Positions 16,376-25,554 of a stretch of 64,000 nt of DNA are shown piece after piece (within the stretch, counting starts at the first letter, position 1; each line of letters starts with the position of its first letter). The notes under the pieces are model-generated. The model was not told the origin of the DNA. It saw nothing but the letters and a program-made list of their open reading frames with translations, and did not search any database. Location of the stretch: positions 1-64,000 of the forward strand of contig CANFDS010000001.1 in assembly GCA_947445525.1 (NCBI GenBank), read 5' to 3'. The DNA comes from Actinomycetota bacterium (GTDB lineage: Bacteria > Actinomycetota > Thermoleophilia > Gaiellales > Gaiellaceae). The position numbers and the translations under genes were made by a program.

Positions 16376-16789
16376 ATGACACAGGAAGGCACCCGCGTCG
16401 AACGCGTCACGACCGAGGGCGACTGGTTCGAGCCCTACAAGATCGCCCTGGCCTGGAAGGTCGGCGACCTCGTCTTCACGTCCGGCCAGGCGGCGATCAC
16501 CGAGCAGGGCGAGATCGTCGGGCTCGGCGACTTCGACGCCCAGGTGGTGCAGACGATGAAGAACGTCGCCCGCGTGCTGGAGCTCGCCGGCTCGAGCATG
16601 AAGGACATCGTCAAGGTGAATATCTATGTAACGGATATGACGCACTTCCCCAAGGTGCTGGAGCTGCGCGAGAAGTACTTCGCGTATCCCTGGCCGGCCG
16701 ACACCATCGTCGAGGTGACGGCGCTCGCGATCCCCGGCCTGATGATCGAGGTCGACGCGACGGCCGTCGTCAGCGCCGCACGCCGGTAG
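16376..16789 (+). CDS. RidA/YjgF-family protein, non-canonical active site
   Basis: The ATG at 16376 has AGGAGG 8-10 bases upstream and gives 137 residues, the usual RidA length. RidA deaminates reactive enamine/imine intermediates. The conserved Arg that orients the substrate is replaced: the segment reads PADTIVEV with Asp109 where RidA has Arg. It therefore belongs to a divergent Rid subfamily whose reaction need not be imine hydrolysis. Divergent from the importer and 13 bases before the molybdopterin oxidoreductase gene, it probably shares a transcript with the latter. Confidence 0.85.
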   Translation: MTQEGTRVERVTTEGDWFEPYKIALAWKVGDLVFTSGQAAITEQGEIVGLGDFDAQVVQTMKNVARVLELAGSSMKDIVKVNIYVTDMTHFPKVLELREKYFAYPWPADTIVEVTALAIPGLMIEVDATAVVSAARR

Positions 16790-16802
16790 GCACGACGCAA
16801 CG

Positions 16803-18728
16803 ATGACCGCCACCGTCGTCCGCACGGTCTGCCCGAAGGACTGCCCCGACACGTGCGGGCTGCTCGCGCACGTCGAGGACGGGCGCGTGACACGGGTGGT
16901 CGGCGATCCCGACCATCCCGTCACGCGGGGCTTCCTCTGCGGGCGGTTCCAGCACTTCGAGGAGCTGATCCACCATCCCGACCGGCTCGTGCGCCCGCTG
17001 GTGCGCGAGAGCAAGAGCGAGCCGTTCCGCGAGGCGACGCTCGACGACGCGCTCGACCTGGTGGCGGCGCGGCTCGGTGCGCTCGCGGCGGAGCACGGCG
17101 GCGGCGCGATCCTGCCCTACTCGTACCTCGCCAACATGGGCGTGGTCGCGAACCGCTTCGCCGACCGGCTGTGGAACAGGCTCGGCACCTCGCGCGTCGG
17201 AATGGAGATCTGCGCGATGGCGGGCGCCGAGGCGGTGTTCCGGGTGATGGGACGGATCCGCGGCACCGAGCCGCAGTTCCTCGACCGGACGAAGCTCTAC
17301 GTCGCGTGGGGGCGCAACCCGAAGGCGACCGGTGTCCACTCGTGGGCGCTGACCAGGGACATCCACCCGCGCGTCGTGATCGACCCCTTCCAGTCGGACA
17401 GCGCGCGGGCCGCCGACCTCTGGATCCAGCCGCGGCCGGGCACCGACTCGCTGCTGGCGATCGGGATGATGCGGCTGCTGATCGAGCGCGACTGGGTCGA
17501 CTCGCAGTTCGTCGAGGAGCGCACGAACGGGTACGAGGCGCTGCGGGCGAAGGTGCTCTCGGTGCCGCTGGGCGACGTCGTGGCCGAGACCGGGGTGCCG
17601 CTCGCGCGGATCGAGGAGCTGACCGAGCTGTACCACTCGGTGCGCCCGGGGCTGCTGCACGCCGGCGTCGGCCTGCAGCGCAACACGAACGGCGGCGAGA
17701 TGGTCGCGGCGATCTGCATGCTGGCGGCGCTCACCGGGCAGGTCGGCGTGCCGGGCGGCGGCGCCCTCTACGCAAACTTCGACTGGGACTGGGCCGACGT
17801 CTCGCACGCGGAGTTGCGCGGCGGCGACGCGCCACGCATGGTGTCGATGCTGCAGCTCGGCCGCGCGCTCACCGCGGACGACTCGCTGAAGGCGCTCGTC
17901 GTCTACAACTCGAACCCGGCCGCAACGGCACCGAACCAGTCGCTCGTCTGGCGGGGCCTGCAGCGCGATGACCTGTTCGTCGTCGTGCACGACCTCTTCC
18001 TGACGGACACGGCCCGTTTCGCCAACGTCGTCCTGCCGGCCGCCAGCTTCGCCGAGTCGACCGACGTCTACCGCTCGTACTGGCACGACTACGCGCAGAT
18101 CGGCAACAAGGCCATCGAGCCCGTCGGCGACTCGCTGTCGAACCACGCCCTCGTGCAGCAGCTCGCGCGGCGGCTCGGCTTCTGCGAGCCGTGCTTCGAC
18201 GAGACGGAGGAGCAGGTGATCGAGGCGGCGCTGGCCGGGACCGGCCTCGCCGTCGACGACCTCCGGGCAGGCCCGGTGCCCGCCGAGGATCCGCGGAAGA
18301 CGTCGTTCGAGGACGGCCGCTTCCCGACGCCGAGCGGCCGGCTCGAGCTGCTGGTGCCGACGTACACGCCCCGGCGCGACGCCGAGCACCGCTACCGCTA
18401 CATCACGCCCAAGAGCCGCGAGCAGCACGGCAGCCAGCTCTTCCTCTACGAGCGCAAGCGGCCGATGCTGGAGACGCCGTTCCTCTTCATCCACCCCGAA
18501 GACGCCGCCGCCGAGGGCATCGCCGACGGCGACGCCGTGCGCGCCTGGAACAGCCGCGGGGCGGTCGAGCTGGTCGCGAAGGTCAGCGGGCGCGTCCAGC
18601 CCGGGCTCGTCGTCAGCTACATGGTGCGCTGGGGCGCGAACGCGAATGCGACGACGAGCGACGAGCCCGCCGATATGGGCGGCAACTCGACCTTCCACAC
18701 GAACTACGTGAGCCTGGCGCGGGTGTAG
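16803..18728 (+). CDS. Molybdopterin (DMSO reductase family) oxidoreductase
   Basis: This 641-residue catalytic subunit has an N-terminal 4Fe-4S site (Cys10, Cys14, Cys18, Cys46), the central Mo-bisPGD domains and the C-terminal dinucleotide-binding domain (IHPEDAAAEGIADGD). The segment EICAMAGAEA near residue 140 lies where the Mo ligand is expected. There is no twin-arginine signal, so it is cytoplasmic. No dedicated electron-transfer subunit is adjacent. The substrate is unknown; formate dehydrogenase-like, biotin-sulfoxide reductase-like or hydroxylase-type functions occur in this group. Confidence 0.85.
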   Translation: MTATVVRTVCPKDCPDTCGLLAHVEDGRVTRVVGDPDHPVTRGFLCGRFQHFEELIHHPDRLVRPLVRESKSEPFREATLDDALDLVAARLGALAAEHGGGAILPYSYLANMGVVANRFADRLWNRLGTSRVGMEICAMAGAEAVFRVMGRIRGTEPQFLDRTKLYVAWGRNPKATGVHSWALTRDIHPRVVIDPFQSDSARAADLWIQPRPGTDSLLAIGMMRLLIERDWVDSQFVEERTNGYEALRAKVLSVPLGDVVAETGVPLARIEELTELYHSVRPGLLHAGVGLQRNTNGGEMVAAICMLAALTGQVGVPGGGALYANFDWDWADVSHAELRGGDAPRMVSMLQLGRALTADDSLKALVVYNSNPAATAPNQSLVWRGLQRDDLFVVVHDLFLTDTARFANVVLPAASFAESTDVYRSYWHDYAQIGNKAIEPVGDSLSNHALVQQLARRLGFCEPCFDETEEQVIEAALAGTGLAVDDLRAGPVPAEDPRKTSFEDGRFPTPSGRLELLVPTYTPRRDAEHRYRYITPKSREQHGSQLFLYERKRPMLETPFLFIHPEDAAAEGIADGDAVRAWNSRGAVELVAKVSGRVQPGLVVSYMVRWGANANATTSDEPADMGGNSTFHTNYVSLARV

Positions 18729-18793
18729 GGCCTACGCCCGGCCGCGCTCAAGCTGCGTATGGCCCGTGGCCATGATCCGCTGGCTCACTCCGG

Positions 18794-19279
18794 CTACTTC
18801 GCTGCCGCGATGCGCTGCGCCGCGGTCTGGATCGACGTCACGATGTTGTTGTAGCCGGTGCAACGGCAGTAGTTGCCGCTGATGGCGTGGCGGATCTGGG
18901 CCTCGTCGGGCGTCGGGTTCGACTCGATCAGATCGAGCGCGGCGAACAGCATGCCGGGCAGGCAGTAGCCGCACTGGAAGCCGTACTCGTCCCAGAACGC
19001 CTGCTGCACCGGATGGAGCCCGCCCTCGTCGGGGGCGATGCCCTCGATGGTGCGGATCTCGGCGCCGTCCGCGCTCGCGGCCAGCACGAGGCACGACTTC
19101 TCGATCTCGCCGTTCAGCTGGACGGTGCAGGCACCGCAGTCGCCGGTCAGGCAGCCGATGTGGGTGCCCTTGTAGCCGAACGTGTCGCGGATCGCCTCGA
19201 CGAGCAGGAGGCGCGGATCGATGTCCGCGGCCTTCGCGTCGCCGTTGATGGTCAGCTCGATGTGGATGGTGTCGCTCAT
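18794..19279 (-). CDS. Molybdenum hydroxylase small (2Fe-2S) subunit, CoxS type
   Basis: The ATG at 19279 gives 161 residues. The plant-type 2Fe-2S site (Cys43, Cys48, Cys51, Cys63) and the second cluster (Cys103, Cys106, Cys138, Cys140; CGYCLPG and YCRCTGY) are complete. It passes electrons from the Mo site to the FAD subunit. Order on the strand is large, medium, small subunit. Confidence 0.93.
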   Translation of the reverse strand: MSDTIHIELTINGDAKAADIDPRLLLVEAIRDTFGYKGTHIGCLTGDCGACTVQLNGEIEKSCLVLAASADGAEIRTIEGIAPDEGGLHPVQQAFWDEYGFQCGYCLPGMLFAALDLIESNPTPDEAQIRHAISGNYCRCTGYNNIVTSIQTAAQRIAAAK

Positions 19280-19293
19280 CGTCGGTGTCTCCT

Positions 19294-20100
19294 CTAGACC
19301 GCGGCCTTGACCGCGCGCTTCGCGATCGCGCCGGCGATCTGCTTCCGATACTCGCCATCGGCGAGGACATCGCTGAACGGGCTGGTGATGGCGGCCTCGG
19401 CAGCCCGTGCCAGGCCGTCGAGGTCGGAGGCCGAGCCGGTGACCGTGACGGGCCGGCTGTTCGCCGCGCCGATCGTCACCGTGACCGAGCCGTCTGCACC
19501 GACGAGGGAGGTGCCCGTGCAGATCGGCCAGCTCGACTCCGCCACCTTGAACTTGTAGTAGCCCTGCCTCATGCCTACGGGCACCGGAATCGAGATCGAC
19601 TCGAGCAGCTCGCCGGCCTGGAGGACGGTGTCGAACGGGCCCCGGTAGAAGTCGGCCGCCGCGACCTGGCGGGTGCCGGCTGCCGTGCGCAGGTTGAACG
19701 TCGCGCCGAGCCCGACGAGCAGCCCGTGCGCATCGGCGCTGGGGTTGGCGTAGCAGACCGACCCGGCGATGGTGGCCCGGTTGCGGAGCTGCGCGCCACC
19801 GGTGATACCGGTGCACATGGCCACGAGCGCCGGGATCTTCTGCGCGGCAGCCGAGCGGATGACGTCGGTGTAGGTGGCACGGGCGCCGATGACGACTGCG
19901 CCGCCCTCCTCCCTGACATAGCGGAGGCCCGCGTTCTTCAGGTCGATGACGCGCCTCGGGTCGCGGTCACCGGCCGTCATCTCGACGACGACCCACGTGC
20001 CGCCGCCGATCACCTCGGTGTCGGCGGGCGACTGCGCGAGCAGCGAGGCCGCCTCCTCGACGCTCTTCGGCGCGAGGTACTGGAAGCGGTTCTTGATCAC
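19294..20100 (-). CDS. Molybdenum hydroxylase FAD-binding medium subunit, CoxM type
   Basis: The GTG at 20100 overlaps the large-subunit stop as GTGA and gives 268 residues. The FAD-binding motifs EVIGGGTWVVVEM and TIAGSVCYANPSAD are in their usual places. It accepts electrons from the iron-sulfur subunit and passes them to an unknown acceptor. Confidence 0.92.
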   Translation of the reverse strand: MIKNRFQYLAPKSVEEAASLLAQSPADTEVIGGGTWVVVEMTAGDRDPRRVIDLKNAGLRYVREEGGAVVIGARATYTDVIRSAAAQKIPALVAMCTGITGGAQLRNRATIAGSVCYANPSADAHGLLVGLGATFNLRTAAGTRQVAAADFYRGPFDTVLQAGELLESISIPVPVGMRQGYYKFKVAESSWPICTGTSLVGADGSVTVTIGAANSRPVTVTGSASDLDGLARAAEAAITSPFSDVLADGEYRKQIAGAIAKRAVKAAV

Positions 20101-22502
20101 TGCCGGGCCTCCTTCAGCGCAGCGAGAACATAGGGCGGGGCGGCCGGAGTGCGGCGCAGCCGGGCGCCCAGGGGCCGGATCGCGTCGTTGACGGCGTTGA
20201 TGATCGCGCCGGCGGCGCCACCGACACCCGCCTCGCCGGCGCCCTTGACGCCGAGCAGCGTGAACGGGCTGGGGGTCACCTGGTGCTCGATCTCGATCAT
20301 CGGGATCTCGTTGGCCCGCGACATCATGTAGGTCTTGAAGCGGTCGGCCAGGAGCGTTCCGTCGGCGCTGTACTTGCACTCCTCCGAGAGGGCGGCGCCG
20401 AAGCCCATCACCGCAGCGCCGTGCATCTGGCCCTCGACGAACATCGGGTTGATCATGTTGCCGCAGTCGTGCAGCACACCGAAGCGCTGCAGGTCGACCT
20501 TGCCGGTCTCGATATCCACCTCGACGATCGCAACGTGCACCGCGTTCGAGTACGTCGGGTAGGGCTGGATGCGGCCCTTCTCGTCGGGGAAGTGGACGAT
20601 GTTGTCCGGCTTGTAGACGCGGGTCGCCTCGAGCGGCGGCTCCACCATGTGGGCGGTGGCGAAGGCGAGCGTGTAGACGACGTTGGCGACGTCCTTGATC
20701 GCGACCGCCTTGTCGGTGCCGGCGACGCTGATCTTGCCCTGGTCGAAGACGAGGTCGTCCTCGGCCGCCTCGAGCATGAATGCGGCAACCTTCGCCAGCT
20801 TCACCCGGATATCGCGCGCGGCGAGCAGGGCGGCGTTGCCGCCCGAGACCATCGAGCGGCCCGAGTAGTTGCCGAAGCCGTACGGGCAGATGTCGGTGTC
20901 GCCCTGGATCACGGTGATGCCGTCGAGGTCGACGCCGAGCGTGTCGGCGACGATCTGTGCGATGCCGCCGTCGTTGCCGGAGCCAGGGGTGGTGACGCCG
21001 GTGAGCACCGTGACCTCGCCGGACGGGCCTACCTTCACCGTCGAGGTGTCGTAGCCGCCGACGATCGTGCCGGGGATGTCGGCCGACTCCGGGGTCAGCT
21101 CGAACGCGATGCCGAAGCCAATGTGGCGACCCTCCGCAAGGGCGGCTGCCCGCCTGGCCGGGAACCCCTCGTAGTCGAGCATCTTGAGCGCCGTCTCGAG
21201 CGCCTGGTGGTAGTCGCCCGAGTCGATGTTGAGGCCCGAGTTCGTCTTGTACGGGAACTCGTCCTTGTGGATGAAGTTGCGGCGGCGCACCTCGGCCGGG
21301 TCGATCCCGGTCGCCTCGGCGACGAGGTCGATGATCCGCTCCATCACGATCTGCGGGCCTTCCTTGCCGTAGCCGCGCGCGGCCTGCCAGGGCGCCTTGT
21401 TCGTCGTAACCGCGGTGACGACGACATCGGTGTTCGGCACCTTGTAGCCCGTCGGAAACGAGAGGCCCGCGAGGAACGCCATGCCCCAGCCCGGGCACGC
21501 CGAGATCGAGCCGACGTTGGCCGTGAAGTGGTTGCGCAGGCCGACGATCTTGCCGTCGCTGTTGAAGGCGACCTTGAAGCGGTGGAGGTGCTCGCGGGCG
21601 CCGAACAGCAACGCCTCGTCGCGCTCCTCGATCCACTTGACCGGCTTGCCGAGGATGCGGCTGAAGACGCAGGTCAGCCCCTCCTCCGGGTGGCCCGGCA
21701 TCTTCAGGCCGAAGCCGCCGCCGATGGTCGGCGCGATGATGCGGATCTGCGACTCGTTGACGCGGAGGGCGGCCGACAGCACCCAGCGCAGCGGATGCGG
21801 GTTCTGCGTGGCGAAGTGCAAGGTGTACGCCTCGGCGCGGGAATCCCAGGAGGCGATGTAGCCGCGGGTCTCGATCGGCTGGGTCGAGTAGCGATGGTGG
21901 TAGAAGGTGTCCTCGAGCGTGTGGTCGGCAGCTGCCGCCGCGGCGTCGAAGTCGCCCTCGACGAACGGGATGCGGATGACGACGTTGTCCTCCCAGCCCT
22001 CCGTGTCGTAGAGCAGCGGGGCGCCCGGCTTGAGCGCCTCATCGCCGTCCAGAACGAACGGCAACACCTCGTACTCGACGTCGATCAGGTCGAGCAGGGC
22101 GTCGGCGTCGCCGCGGCTCGGCGCCACGACGGCCGCCACGATCTGGCCCCGGTACGTCACCTTCCCCGTAGCGATCACGCGCACGTCGTTGTACTTGCCC
22201 CCGAACACGGCCGCCGAGATGAAGTGCGGGATCGGATCGGCGTGCTCCTTGGCCTCCTCGCCGTCCAGCGCGCTGATGCAGCGCGGATCCTGGCGCACCC
22301 GGCTGAGGTCGACCTTCTTGATGAGCGCATGCGGATGCGGGCTACGAAGCACCGACATGTGGACGGTGCCGAGCAATTCGAGGTCGTTGACGTACTCGGT
22401 CTTGCCGGTCAGGAACTGATCGCCCTTCAGCTTCTGCGAGCGCTGACCGATGTAGCGATTCGCCTCGGGAACCGCTTTCGGATACGGGCTGGCGACGCTC
22501 AT
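20097..22502 (-). CDS. Molybdenum hydroxylase large (Moco) subunit, xanthine dehydrogenase/CoxL family
   Basis: This 801-residue subunit has GGGFG at 261-265 and the catalytic glutamate Glu757 in GAGE. The active-site loop reads QAARGYGKEG (373-382). It has neither the AYRCSFR loop of true CO dehydrogenase nor the AYRGAGR of form II, so CO oxidation is not supported. The enzyme probably hydroxylates an N-heterocycle or aldehyde. GGAG precedes the ATG. No XdhC/CoxF-type maturation gene is present in the window. Confidence 0.9.
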   Translation of the reverse strand: MSVASPYPKAVPEANRYIGQRSQKLKGDQFLTGKTEYVNDLELLGTVHMSVLRSPHPHALIKKVDLSRVRQDPRCISALDGEEAKEHADPIPHFISAAVFGGKYNDVRVIATGKVTYRGQIVAAVVAPSRGDADALLDLIDVEYEVLPFVLDGDEALKPGAPLLYDTEGWEDNVVIRIPFVEGDFDAAAAAADHTLEDTFYHHRYSTQPIETRGYIASWDSRAEAYTLHFATQNPHPLRWVLSAALRVNESQIRIIAPTIGGGFGLKMPGHPEEGLTCVFSRILGKPVKWIEERDEALLFGAREHLHRFKVAFNSDGKIVGLRNHFTANVGSISACPGWGMAFLAGLSFPTGYKVPNTDVVVTAVTTNKAPWQAARGYGKEGPQIVMERIIDLVAEATGIDPAEVRRRNFIHKDEFPYKTNSGLNIDSGDYHQALETALKMLDYEGFPARRAAALAEGRHIGFGIAFELTPESADIPGTIVGGYDTSTVKVGPSGEVTVLTGVTTPGSGNDGGIAQIVADTLGVDLDGITVIQGDTDICPYGFGNYSGRSMVSGGNAALLAARDIRVKLAKVAAFMLEAAEDDLVFDQGKISVAGTDKAVAIKDVANVVYTLAFATAHMVEPPLEATRVYKPDNIVHFPDEKGRIQPYPTYSNAVHVAIVEVDIETGKVDLQRFGVLHDCGNMINPMFVEGQMHGAAVMGFGAALSEECKYSADGTLLADRFKTYMMSRANEIPMIEIEHQVTPSPFTLLGVKGAGEAGVGGAAGAIINAVNDAIRPLGARLRRTPAAPPYVLAALKEARQ

Positions 22503-22645
22503 GCACTCTCCTCGGGTCGTTGTCGACTCTGATCCCGGATTCTGGTTCGCGCACGGCGACCGAGCGCTGGCCGTCTCAGGTGGACGCGAGTGAGATTACC
22601 GCAATTGCCGATACACACCACCGTTGCATCAGGGATGCTGCAGGC

Positions 22646-24082
22646 ATGAGCTTCCGCTTCGCCTACGGGCGCCCCCCCCAGGTGGCCGCGCGCGCCATGG
22701 TCGCGACGAGCCAGCCCCTCGCCACCCGCGCCGGCCTGCGCATGCTCGAGCGCGGCGGCAACGCCGTCGACGCTGCGATCGCCGCGGCCGCCGTCCTCTG
22801 CGTGGCAGAGCCGATGATGACCGGGCTCGGCGGCGACTGCTTCGCGCTCGTGTGGCGAGACGGCCGCGTCGAGGGCCTCGACTCGGCCGGCCCGGCGCCG
22901 GCGACGGCCGACCCGGTGTTCCCCGTCGAGCAGAAGGGGCCGCGCTCGATCACGGTGCCCGGCGCGGTCGCCGGCTGGGCCGCGCTCTCCGAGCGCTACG
23001 GCAAGCTCGGCCTCGATGCCTGCCTCGCCGACGCGGTCGACGCCGCCGTACACGGTGTCGCCTCCGGCTACCGCAACAGCGCCCAGTGGGAGCTGTCGCC
23101 GGCTCCCGCCGAGTTCGGCCAGGCGCCCCCGCCCGGCCGCATCTACCACCTGCCGGGGCTGGCGGCCACGCTGCGCCGTGTCGCCGAGGAGGGCCCGGAT
23201 GCCCTCTACCGCGGCCCCGTCGCCCACGCCATCAGCGCGGTCAGCTGGCTCGAGGAGAGCGACCTCGCCGGGTTCACGCCGCGCTGGGTCGAGCCGCTGC
23301 GCATCGGCTACCGCGGCTACGAGGTCGTGGAGTTGCCGCCGCCGACGCAGGGCGTGGCGGCGCTGATCGGCCTGGGCCTGCTGGAGGGCTTCGAGCCCGA
23401 CCTCGCCTCGCAGGTGGCGTGCGTGCGGCTGGCGCTCGAGGACGCGTTCGCCAACGTCCGCGACGGCGCCGACGTGAGCCGGCTGCTCGCCCCCGACCGG
23501 CTCGCCCGCCGCCGTGGCGACACGCCGCCCTGGGTGACCGAGCCACGCGGCTCGACGGTATACCTGTCGGTGGTGGACGAGGACCGGCTGGCGGTCAGCT
23601 TCATCCAGAGCGTGTACATGGGCTGGGGCTCCGGCATCGTCGCGCCGGGCACCGGCATCGCCCTGCAGAACCGGGGCGCCTGCTTCGCCGTGAACGGCGC
23701 GGTCGAGCCCGGCCGGCGGCCCTACCACACCATCATCCCGGGGCTGCTGCTGCGCGACGGTGCGCTCGCCGGGCCGTTCGGCGTGATGGGCGGCTTCATC
23801 CAGGCCCAGGCGCACGTGCAGCTGGTTTCCGGCCTCGTCGACCGCGGGCTCGACCCGCAGGCCGCGCTCGACCAGCCGCGTTTCCGGGTCGAGGACGACA
23901 CGGTGTGGCTGGAGGAGGGGCTGTGGCCCCGGGCCGCCGAGCTCGAGCAGGCCGGCCACAAGGTGGCGCTCGACGAGCAGACGTACCCGTTCGGCGGCGG
24001 CCAGGTGATCCTCGTCAACGACGAGGGCACGCTCGTCGGCGGCTCCGACCCGCGCAAGGACGGGTACGCCGCCGGCTTCTAG
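22646..24082 (+). CDS. Gamma-glutamyltransferase-family (Ntn) hydrolase
   Basis: The ATG at 22646 (MSFRFAYGRPP) begins the conserved region; the upstream extension is spurious. The 478-residue protein is shorter than typical GGT (530-580) and has no signal peptide. It has the self-processing layout with candidate nucleophile Thr304 (GSTVYLSVVD) and the substrate-pocket stretch GSGIVAPGTGI. The residues after the nucleophile differ from the usual TTH. It could act on gamma-glutamylated amines or on an unrelated amide. It is divergent from the molybdenum hydroxylase operon. Confidence 0.85.
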   Translation: MSFRFAYGRPPQVAARAMVATSQPLATRAGLRMLERGGNAVDAAIAAAAVLCVAEPMMTGLGGDCFALVWRDGRVEGLDSAGPAPATADPVFPVEQKGPRSITVPGAVAGWAALSERYGKLGLDACLADAVDAAVHGVASGYRNSAQWELSPAPAEFGQAPPPGRIYHLPGLAATLRRVAEEGPDALYRGPVAHAISAVSWLEESDLAGFTPRWVEPLRIGYRGYEVVELPPPTQGVAALIGLGLLEGFEPDLASQVACVRLALEDAFANVRDGADVSRLLAPDRLARRRGDTPPWVTEPRGSTVYLSVVDEDRLAVSFIQSVYMGWGSGIVAPGTGIALQNRGACFAVNGAVEPGRRPYHTIIPGLLLRDGALAGPFGVMGGFIQAQAHVQLVSGLVDRGLDPQAALDQPRFRVEDDTVWLEEGLWPRAAELEQAGHKVALDEQTYPFGGGQVILVNDEGTLVGGSDPRKDGYAAGF

Positions 24083-24097
24083 CCGGCCTCTGCTGGG

Positions 24098-24923
24098 ATG
24101 CCCGAGTGGCCGGAGCTGGAGGCGTGGCGGCGGGAGCTCGACCCGCTCGTCGCGCGCACCGGTGGCGGCGGCCGGGCCGGCCCACATCGCGACGCTGAAG
24201 ACGTTCGACGCGCCGCTCGCAGCGCTGGCCGGGCGCCGGTTCAGCGGGGCCGAGCGGCGCGCCAAGCGGCTCCTCTTCCCCACCGGCGACGGCGAGCTCG
24301 TGCTGGTCGTCCACCTGATGACCGCCGGCCGGCTGCGCTTCCTCGAGCCGGGCGCGAAGCGGCCGAAGACGCCGGCGTTCCGGCTGCGCTTCGAGGACGA
24401 CGCCGAGCTCATCCTGACCGAGGGCGGAACCAAGAAGGCGGCGGGCGTCTGGCTGCTGCGGCCGGCGGCGGCCCGGGAGCTGCTCGCCCACCTGGGGCCA
24501 GAGGCCGTGGGACTCGGCGCCGAGCGGCTGGCCGGGATCCTCGCCGCCGACACGCGCCGGCTGCACGCGTTCCTGCGCGACCAGCGTGCGCTCGCCGGCA
24601 TCGGCCGCGCCTGGGCGAACGAGATCCTGCATGCCGCCCGACTCTCGCCGTACGGGCTCTCGACCCGGCTCTGGGCGGCGGAGGTAGAGCGGCTGGCAGC
24701 AGCGATCGACTCCGAGCTCCTGCGCGGCCTGGCGTTGCGCGAACAGGGGCTGCCGGATGTGCAGATCTATCGTGTCCACAACCGGTTCGGACAGCCGTGT
24801 CACGTCTGCGGGACGCCGATCGACCGTATCGACTTCGAGGAGCACACGATCGCCTACTGCCGGGTCTGCCAGACCGGCGGACGGTTGCTGCAGGACCGGC
24901 GGCTGTCGCGGCTGCTGAAGTAG
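24098..24923 (+). pseudogene. Fpg/Nei-family DNA glycosylase, apparent frameshift
   Basis: The family start MPEWPELEAWRRELD, with catalytic Pro at position 2 and Glu3, begins at 24098. The rest of the protein (TLKTFDAPL, AKRLLF lysine, helix-two-turn-helix, zinc finger C-x2-C...C-x2-C near the C-terminus) is in another frame to 24923. Removing one G near 24161 (a GG in accggtgg) joins the frames into a normal protein of about 275 residues. A GTG at 24162 could start the second part but would lack the catalytic proline. This may be a real recent mutation or a sequencing error. Confidence 0.8.
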
Positions 24924-24945
24924 CGCGGCCGGGCGCCGCGCCCTA
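24921..24945. terminator. Hairpin spanning both stop codons of a convergent pair
   Basis: CGCGGC (24924-24929) and GCCGCG (24935-24940) form a stem with a 5-base loop. The flanking TAG of the Fpg gene and the CTA (TAG on the other strand) of the kinase-like gene extend the pairing after a small bulge. Probable bidirectional terminator. Confidence 0.45.
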
Positions 24946-25548
24946 CTGCGGCAGCCGGATCGTCAGCAGCTCGCCGTCGATCGTGACGGCGCCGCCCAGA
25001 AACGCGATCAGGCGCACGGCAGCGGCGGCCCCCAGGTCGCGGATCTCCTGCCCCAGCACGACCGGCGCCGCGTGCTTGGTGACCCGCTCGACCGTGATCT
25101 CGGCACCGCAGGCGACCACGGCCACGTGCTCCTGCGCGCCGTGCCGGAGCGCGGCCTGGATGAGCGCCGAGACCGCGCGCTCGACCGGCTCGCGGTCGAC
25201 GACGACCCTGCCCCCGGGCCCGGAGAGCCCGACCCGGTCGGCGCCGAGGTGCCCCTCGGCGTAACGCGCAACGGCAAGCGAGTCGGCGTCCTCCAGCTTC
25301 GCCTGGTAGCGGCCGGCCTCGATCCGCGAGACGAGCGACAGCTCCGCGATCAGCTCGGTGAGTTGTCCCGACGCCGTCTCGATCATCTCGACGTACTTCC
25401 GCTGCTGGTCGCCGAGCGTGGCGTCGCGCCCGAGGGTGCGCGAGAAGCCGAAGATCGTCGCGAGCGGCGTGCGCAGGTCGTGGGCGGCGAGCATGACGAG
25501 CCGCTCGAAGCTCGTGTCGTGCTGCGGCAGGGGCAGGGCGTCGGACAC
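24943..25548 (-). CDS. Histidine-kinase-like protein with degenerate ATPase domain
   Basis: This 201-residue soluble protein has a HisKA dimerization helix with phospho-acceptor His23 (AAHDLRTPLATIF). The second half has the size of an ATPase domain, but the N-box asparagine is missing (ALIQAALRHG) and the G boxes are degraded (DLGAAAAVRL). There is no sensor or membrane segment. It may be a phosphotransfer protein or a kinase partner rather than an active kinase. The GTG start lies 7 bases after the plsY stop, so it is cotranscribed with plsY. Confidence 0.72.
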   Translation of the reverse strand: MSDALPLPQHDTSFERLVMLAAHDLRTPLATIFGFSRTLGRDATLGDQQRKYVEMIETASGQLTELIAELSLVSRIEAGRYQAKLEDADSLAVARYAEGHLGADRVGLSGPGGRVVVDREPVERAVSALIQAALRHGAQEHVAVVACGAEITVERVTKHAAPVVLGQEIRDLGAAAAVRLIAFLGGAVTIDGELLTIRLPQ

Positions 25549-25554
25549 GGCCGG

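Noticed and set aside
18759-18773. Small inverted repeat ATGGCC/GGCCAT between the molybdopterin oxidoreductase and coxS stops
   Set aside because: Only a 6-bp stem with a 3-base loop; too weak to call a terminator.
20097-22502. Assignment of the Mo hydroxylase as carbon monoxide dehydrogenase
   Set aside because: The diagnostic active-site loop is absent, so only the family name is used.
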